A stretch of 9,422 bases of DNA, from the NCBI GenBank assembly GCA_002495065.1, contig DADT01000060.1, positions 1 to 9,422 on the forward strand, read 5' to 3'. The stretch is from Methanoregula sp. UBA471 (lineage in GTDB: Archaea > Halobacteriota > Methanomicrobia > Methanomicrobiales > Methanospirillaceae). The translations under genes and the position numbers were made by a program. Shown here in pieces: positions 5,251 through 9,422 of this stretch. Numbering within the stretch: the stretch's first letter is position 1; every line of letters begins with the position of its first letter. The notes below the pieces were generated by a model. It saw only the letters and a list, made by a program, of their open reading frames with translations. It was not told the DNA's origin and made no database searches.

Positions 5251-7207
5251 GCAGATGAGCAAACTGCTCATCGCGGCCACCAGGGACCAGATGGGCCCTG
5301 TTATTGCAGAGCTGTATCGTCATAATCTGTTCCATATCGAGGATTATGTCGAAGCTTCTGCAGAAGGTTATGAAGGCTTTAAGATCGGCACGCCCCTTAT
5401 GGGAGCAAGTGAAGCGTCCGGGGATCTTGTCAAGATACGTGCGATTCAGAATACGTTTTCCATCCGCAGCGAGGATTTTGAAGTAAAGCAGCGACTCAGA
5501 CAGTCCGGACTTCAGGCCCTGATTGAACGTGATCTCCCTGCAATCGAGAAGGAAGTTGAGGGACTAACCGTAGAACGCTCAAAACTTGAAACAAAAGTAA
5601 AAGAGTACGAGCAAAAGATTAGCGAGCTCACTCCCTTTACAGGCATTCCCGGCGACCTCGATCTGTACCGGGGATATTCGAATCTTGTTGTTTTTGCAGG
5701 ATATGTTGAAAAAGAGGTATCGTTTTCCGTGCCTCACGAAACGTTCGTTTCAAAAGGAAAGGGCAGGCATTTCATTGTTGTTATCGCCCCTGTCGTTCAT
5801 CGTAATGATGTTGAAAAAGCATTACAGGAGGCAGGATATCAGGCTGTCACGATCCCTGATGAGTCCGGGGTTCCCCAGGAACGCATTTCCTTTTATTCAT
5901 CTCAAATCGCATCCTTTAAAAAGGAGATCGAGGATATCAGCCGGAAACTGGATGTGATAAAAGAGACACATGCCGAGTTTCTGGTTGCATGTGAGGAAAT
6001 TTTAAAAGTTCAGGTAGATCAGACGGAGGCACCCCTCCGGTTCGCAACGACAGACGAGACGTTTGTTGCAGAAGGGTGGGTTCCCTCAGCGAGCGTTGAA
6101 GACCTGAAACAGGCGCTTGTCAAGGCCACCGGTGGCAAAATTTTCGTCACCGTACTCCCCACCAACATTGAGCATGATGTCGTTCCGGTAGAGTATGACA
6201 ATCCACCATTTGCAAAACCCACGCAGATGCTCATGGACGTATACTCCCGCCCGAAATATTCTGAACTCGATCCGACACTCATGCTTTCCATTGTATTCCC
6301 CCTCTTTTTCGGGCTGATTCTGGGGGACGTGGGATACGGGTTGATTCTCCTTGCAATGTGTCTGGGGCTGCGGAAGTTCCTGAAAGGCGAAGAGGGTACG
6401 CAACTGCTTACCGTACTCCGGAACGCGAGTTTCTCGAGTATCATCTTTGGCCTGCTCTATAGTGAATTTCTGGGATTCGCACTCCCCTGGAGCCCCATAA
6501 TGTTCAGCCGGCACCTGAATATCGGTGCCCATGCCACCGGACACGGTCCCCAGATTCCCGAACTGATGATCCTTGCGATCTGGATCGGACTTCTTCACAT
6601 CACGCTTGGGCGTGTTCTCGGGATGGTCAACCATGCACGCCAGGATCACGGGGATCACCGGATCAAGGCAGTTATGGCGAACTTTGGCTGGATTTGTGTC
6701 ATGTGGGGCATCCTTATGGTTATCTGGTCGATAGTCCAGATGCCGTACATGCCTGACTTTACTACATTGCCAGAAATTGTGAGCGGAGTAAATATCGCAG
6801 CAGTTGTTGGTGCTGTGATGCTTATTGCCGGAATTGTATTCATAGCTCGGGATTCCGGTCTCGAGCTTGTCGAGCTTCCGACAATTATCAGCCACGTGCT
6901 TTCATACGCACGTATCGTAGCTGTGGGGCTTTCTTCAGTGGCAATCGCCATGGTGGTGAACTACATTGCAATCGGTATGCTCATCGAACCCCAGCTTGAG
7001 AACATCACCATTGTGGGTGTCCTCTTTATCGTAATGGGTGTTGCAGTCTTCCTGATAGGACATGCGCTGAACACAGCGCTTGGCATTCTCGGGGGCGGTC
7101 TGCACTCAATCAGGTTGCACTACGTCGAATTCTTCACCAAATTTTATAAGGGTGGAGGCAGGAAGTATAGTCCTTTTGGACTTAACAGAAGATTTACGGA
7201 GGATTAA
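5237..7207 (+). CDS. ahaI: A-type ATP synthase subunit I (membrane stator, a-like)
   Basis: Subunit I is the membrane stator that supplies the ion half-channels next to the rotor ring and anchors the peripheral stalks, like eukaryotic V-ATPase subunit a. The 656-residue protein has a soluble, partly coiled N-terminal half (to about residue 345; helices near 95-135 and 215-255) and a membrane half with seven or eight helices, starting at LMLSIVFPLFFGLILGDVGYG. The arginine needed for ion transfer is seen as Arg559 in HVLSYARIVAVGLS, equal to the SYLRLWAL arginine of V-ATPase. A second conserved arginine, Arg626, lies in GGLHSIRLHYVEFF near the C-terminus, and KYSPF closes the protein as usual. 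ATG 5237 has AAGGAG (5224-5229) at 7 bases, within the end of ahaH. All key residues are present. Confidence 0.97.
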   Translation: MLKPEQMSKLLIAATRDQMGPVIAELYRHNLFHIEDYVEASAEGYEGFKIGTPLMGASEASGDLVKIRAIQNTFSIRSEDFEVKQRLRQSGLQALIERDLPAIEKEVEGLTVERSKLETKVKEYEQKISELTPFTGIPGDLDLYRGYSNLVVFAGYVEKEVSFSVPHETFVSKGKGRHFIVVIAPVVHRNDVEKALQEAGYQAVTIPDESGVPQERISFYSSQIASFKKEIEDISRKLDVIKETHAEFLVACEEILKVQVDQTEAPLRFATTDETFVAEGWVPSASVEDLKQALVKATGGKIFVTVLPTNIEHDVVPVEYDNPPFAKPTQMLMDVYSRPKYSELDPTLMLSIVFPLFFGLILGDVGYGLILLAMCLGLRKFLKGEEGTQLLTVLRNASFSSIIFGLLYSEFLGFALPWSPIMFSRHLNIGAHATGHGPQIPELMILAIWIGLLHITLGRVLGMVNHARQDHGDHRIKAVMANFGWICVMWGILMVIWSIVQMPYMPDFTTLPEIVSGVNIAAVVGAVMLIAGIVFIARDSGLELVELPTIISHVLSYARIVAVGLSSVAIAMVVNYIAIGMLIEPQLENITIVGVLFIVMGVAVFLIGHALNTALGILGGGLHSIRLHYVEFFTKFYKGGGRKYSPFGLNRRFTED

Positions 7208-7208
7208 A

Positions 7209-7472
7209 ATGGCAGCAGAAGTTGTAGCAGCAGCGATTACAGATATCGAATTAATGAAGGCATCGCAGATTGGAATGAAGGCTATCGGCGCAGGCTTAGC
7301 CGTGGGATTGACCGGACTTGCTTCGGGTATCGCCGAAATGGCGATTGGTTCTGCCGCAGTCGGTGCGACTGCAGAGAACAAGGATGTTTTCGGGCTCGTC
7401 CTGCTCCTTACGGTCATTCCGGAAACCATCGTTATTTTCGGACTGGTTGTCGGTCTCCTGCTGTTGTTCTAA
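7209..7472 (+). CDS. ahaK: A-type ATP synthase subunit K (rotor ring, c-like)
   Basis: Subunit K forms the membrane rotor ring; each copy carries the coupling ion on a carboxylate facing subunit I. The 87-residue protein is a two-helix hairpin: helix 1 about residues 22-54 (GAGLAVGLTGLASGIAEMAI), a short polar loop (ENKD, 56-59), and helix 2 about 60-87. The ion-binding glutamate is Glu72 in VIPETIVIFGLV. Helix 1 carries another glutamate, Glu43, at the place where many c-subunits have Gln. The Tyr of the ETxxxY sodium-type pattern is Phe77 here. It is a single hairpin, not the double one of bacterial V-type K. ATG 7209 has GGAGGA (7198-7203) at 5 bases; the gene starts 1 base after the ahaI stop. 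A longer upstream reading in this frame would lie inside ahaI and is rejected. Confidence 0.95.
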   Translation: MAAEVVAAAITDIELMKASQIGMKAIGAGLAVGLTGLASGIAEMAIGSAAVGATAENKDVFGLVLLLTVIPETIVIFGLVVGLLLLF

Positions 7473-7485
7473 ACCGGAGCAGACA

Positions 7486-8064
7486 ATGGGACTGGAAGCC
7501 GTTGTTGAAGAAATCAGGGAAAAGGGCAAAAAAGAAGCTGAAAAAATACATGCAGAGTCAAAGCAGGAAACGGACAGGATCCTTGCAGCAGCCGGCAAGC
7601 GTGCCGGAGAAATAAAGCTCGTCGCAGAGGCAGAATCGGCAAAGCAGACAGCCCATATCATCGATCAGGAAGTGTCTGCAGCTAATCTGCTTGTCAAACG
7701 GGAACTCCTGAACACGCAAAAGGCACTTCTGGATAAGGTCTATGAATCAATCCTTCTGGAGATTGCCGCCCTCCCTGAAAGCTTCCATCGCGAAGCCATC
7801 AAAAAACTCCTCTCCGAGGCAAAAAAGGAGATTTCAAAAGGAAAAGTATATTGCAATTCCCGGGATGTGGCAGCGGTCAAGGCTGCCATTTCCGAGAATC
7901 CGGAATTTGCCGGTTTCAAGGTCGGCAGTCACGTTAACATCGACGGGGGGATCCTTGTCGAAGGTGATGGAGGCGAATTGCAGATTGATTACAGTTACCG
8001 CACGTTCCTTGCGAAGGTCTGGGAATCCGGGTTGAAAGATGCATCTGACATCCTGTTTGGATAG
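7486..8064 (+). CDS. ahaE: A-type ATP synthase subunit E (peripheral stalk)
   Basis: Subunit E joins H in the peripheral stalk and its C-terminal domain binds the top of the A3B3 head. The 192-residue protein has a long charged N-terminal helix (about 1-85, Lys/Glu/Ala rich, for the coiled coil with H) and a globular C-terminal domain with the family's GGILVEGDGGELQIDYSY segment (about 160-177), which resembles the GG-hydrophobic-D-G pattern of E subunits. The start ATG 7486 (MGLEAVVEEI) follows GGAG (7476-7479) at 6 bases and lies 13 bases after the ahaK stop. The same frame is open further upstream, but only inside ahaK, so earlier starts are rejected. Confidence 0.94.
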   Translation: MGLEAVVEEIREKGKKEAEKIHAESKQETDRILAAAGKRAGEIKLVAEAESAKQTAHIIDQEVSAANLLVKRELLNTQKALLDKVYESILLEIAALPESFHREAIKKLLSEAKKEISKGKVYCNSRDVAAVKAAISENPEFAGFKVGSHVNIDGGILVEGDGGELQIDYSYRTFLAKVWESGLKDASDILFG

Positions 8065-8070
8065 GGAGGA
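8065..8070 (+). promoter_or_regulatory. Ribosome binding site that decides the ahaC start
   Basis: GGAGGA lies directly after the ahaE stop. It is next to ATG 8071, too near to serve it, but 6 bases from ATG 8077, which is a normal distance. This favours the second ATG. Confidence 0.7.
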
Positions 8071-8076
8071 ATGCCG

Positions 8077-9132
8077 ATGGTTGCAGTGAAAAGTGTCTTT
8101 GCACCATACATCTATGTCTGCACCAGGATGCGGGTGAGAAAATCCAAGCTCATACCTCGTGAAGAATACATGCGGATGCTCAATATGAGCCTCCCGGAAA
8201 TCATCCGTGTTATTCAGGAAACCGAATACAAACAGGAGATTGATGAGCTCAGTTGGGCCTTTAAAGGGATCGACCTGATTGAAGTAGCCCTGAGCTGGAA
8301 CCTTGCGAAGGAATACCAGAAAATCCTGGAGATTACTCCGGGAAACCTGAAACAGTTCACCAGGTCATATCTCCGCCGCTGGGATATCCAGAATGTTCTC
8401 ACCATACTGCGTGGCAGGATGCAGGGTGAAAAGCTTGGAAAGATCAAGGAGATCCTGGTTCCTGCAGGCAGTCTTGACCGTGCTGCCCTGGACCGGCTTC
8501 TGGCAGAAGATAATCCGGACAGGATTGTTGAAGCCCTCAAAGGGAACCGGATATATCCGGTACTCTCCCGCGAGTATCCGGCGACAAAAGAAAGCGGTTC
8601 GTTCTCCCGCCTGGAAAACGAGCTCTACAAACAGTTCTTCTCTGAGATTATTGCGGAGGGGGAAAGCGGAATCAAGGGAGGAAACCAGTTCCTGGATTTC
8701 ATCAGGTTTGATATAGATATCCGGAATATCAAGACCCTCTTCCGTCTGCGGGCGGATACCTTCGAAGAAGATGCACGTGAAATGTATATCGCCGGGGGAG
8801 TTCTTTCCCCGACAGATTTCACTAACCTGAATACCCTTCGGGACCGGGGTGAGTTTATCGATCAGCTCAAAGAAAAGATCAGTAACAGTCTCCTCCTCTC
8901 ACTGCTTGACGAGCTGAAAAGTGAGAAAGTGATACATGATGTTGAGACCCGGCTGACCCGGGTCCAGCTCGACCAGATGGAGCGGATATCCAAACGGAAT
9001 CCTTTCTCAATTCATCCGATCCTCGTCTATCTTGAGAAAAAAAGGTATGAGGTCCTTAATCTCAGGGCGCTTGCCAGAGGAAAAGAATCAAAACTCCCGT
9101 CCGAGAGGATAGCGGAATACCTGGTGATTTAA
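8077..9132 (+). CDS. ahaC: A-type ATP synthase subunit C (socket, d-like)
   Basis: Subunit C is the funnel-shaped socket that sits on the rotor ring and receives the central stalk (D/F), equal to V-ATPase subunit d. The 351-residue protein is all helical with no membrane segment. It shows the family N-terminus PYIYVCTRMRVRKSKLIP followed by EEYMRMLNMSLPEI, and the repeated three-fold helical pattern: LRRWDIQNVLTILRGR near residue 100 and FIRFDIDIRNIKTLFRLR near 210 are matching repeats. The C-terminal NPFSIHPILVYLEKKRYEV with LNLRALARGKE is also typical. The chosen ATG 8077 has GGAGGA at 6 bases; ATG 8071 would add only Met-Pro. The next gene, ahaF, begins directly at the stop codon. Confidence 0.95.
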   Translation: MVAVKSVFAPYIYVCTRMRVRKSKLIPREEYMRMLNMSLPEIIRVIQETEYKQEIDELSWAFKGIDLIEVALSWNLAKEYQKILEITPGNLKQFTRSYLRRWDIQNVLTILRGRMQGEKLGKIKEILVPAGSLDRAALDRLLAEDNPDRIVEALKGNRIYPVLSREYPATKESGSFSRLENELYKQFFSEIIAEGESGIKGGNQFLDFIRFDIDIRNIKTLFRLRADTFEEDAREMYIAGGVLSPTDFTNLNTLRDRGEFIDQLKEKISNSLLLSLLDELKSEKVIHDVETRLTRVQLDQMERISKRNPFSIHPILVYLEKKRYEVLNLRALARGKESKLPSERIAEYLVI

Positions 9133-9422
9133 ATGGAGATTGCAGTTATTGGTAACGGCGAGTTCATTCTTGGTTTCCGTCTGGCAGGAATAAAAAAGAC
9201 ATACGCTGCAGAAAATGACGAGAAACTCAACGAATACATCAACAATGCTCTCCATGATGGCAATATCGGCATTCTCGTACTCAACAGCAGCGATATGGAG
9301 CGCGTTCCCCGAAGGCTTCGGACTACCCTTGAAAACTCCGTAAAACCCACCGTGATCGCAATCGGTGGCGAGGAAGGCGGATTGTCGATGAGAGAGCGAA
9401 TCAAGAGATCGGTGGGTGTTGA
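9133..9422 (+). CDS. ahaF: A-type ATP synthase subunit F (central stalk), cut at 3' end
   Basis: Subunit F binds subunit D in the central rotor shaft and, in related enzymes, influences ATPase activity. The 96 complete codons seen show the family's Rossmann-like start MEIAVIGNGEFILGFRLAGI, a middle strand IGILVLNSSDMERVP and the end VKPTVIAIGGEEG. They run to MRERIKRSVGV at the window edge. The usual length is about 100 residues, so only a few codons are missing and the final bases GA probably start a conserved Asp. ATG 9133 begins right after the ahaC TAA, with GGTGAT (9123-9128) as a ribosome binding site 4 bases before it. The catalytic A and B subunits and D normally follow. Confidence 0.95.
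   Translation, partial: MEIAVIGNGEFILGFRLAGIKKTYAAENDEKLNEYINNALHDGNIGILVLNSSDMERVPRRLRTTLENSVKPTVIAIGGEEGGLSMRERIKRSVGV

Noticed and set aside
6086..6895. Minus-strand ORF of 269 codons
   Set aside because: It lies fully inside ahaI, whose plus-strand reading has conserved membrane helices. The minus product is rich in His, Asn and Pro with no recognisable domain, so it is a shadow.
7080..7208. Upstream extension of ahaK
   Set aside because: The frame is open upstream only because it overlaps the end of ahaI. The K family begins near ATG 7209, which has its own GGAGGA site.

Overview
The window is archaeal chromosome, almost certainly from a methanogen. A class within Methanomicrobia, perhaps the order Methanomicrobiales, fits best. 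This rests on a membrane-type LonB protease, the A1Ao ATP synthase gene order H-I-K-E-C-F, archaeal Shine-Dalgarno sites of the GGAGG/GGTGA type, and AT-rich TATA-like boxes upstream of the operons. The order-level assignment is inference from protein style and not a tested phylogeny. All genes lie on the plus strand.

Region 1 (1-3925) is a tightly packed proteolysis cluster. It holds the 3' part of lonB, then tldD, then tldE/pmbA (start overlapping the end of tldD), then a small membrane protein of the BofA family. The lonB frame is broken. The AAA+ end lies in one frame, and the protease domain with its Ser-Lys dyad lies in another. The switch falls at a run of seven A at 582-588; six A would restore a normal LonB. 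This is a homopolymer sequencing error, a true mutation, or (less likely) a slippage site.

Region 2 (3926-4920) holds a 256-base stretch with no confident gene. It contains a T8 run, a possible 41-codon ORF with a good ribosome binding site, and a TATA-like box. After it comes a two-gene unit: a 51-residue zinc-ribbon protein and a 157-residue protein of unknown function, joined by an ATGA overlap. A 113-base T-rich spacer follows, with candidate terminator tracts and a perfect 7-bp AT-rich inverted repeat that covers the likely TATA box of the ATP synthase operon.

Region 3 (4921-9422) is the start of the A1Ao ATP synthase operon: ahaH (peripheral stalk), ahaI (membrane stator), ahaK (rotor ring), ahaE (peripheral stalk), ahaC (central-stalk socket) and ahaF (central stalk, cut by the window end). 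Genes overlap or are spaced by no more than about 13 bases, and most have clear ribosome binding sites. Together they form the membrane and stalk parts of the enzyme that makes ATP from the ion gradient built by methanogenesis. The catalytic A and B subunits and D are expected just past the right edge.

I see no tRNA or rRNA genes, insertion sequences, CRISPR arrays or phage genes. The window reads as conserved core chromosome. The items worth a second look are the broken lonB, the protease linkage, the orphan zinc-ribbon pair, the palindrome before ahaH and the two carboxylates in the rotor subunit.
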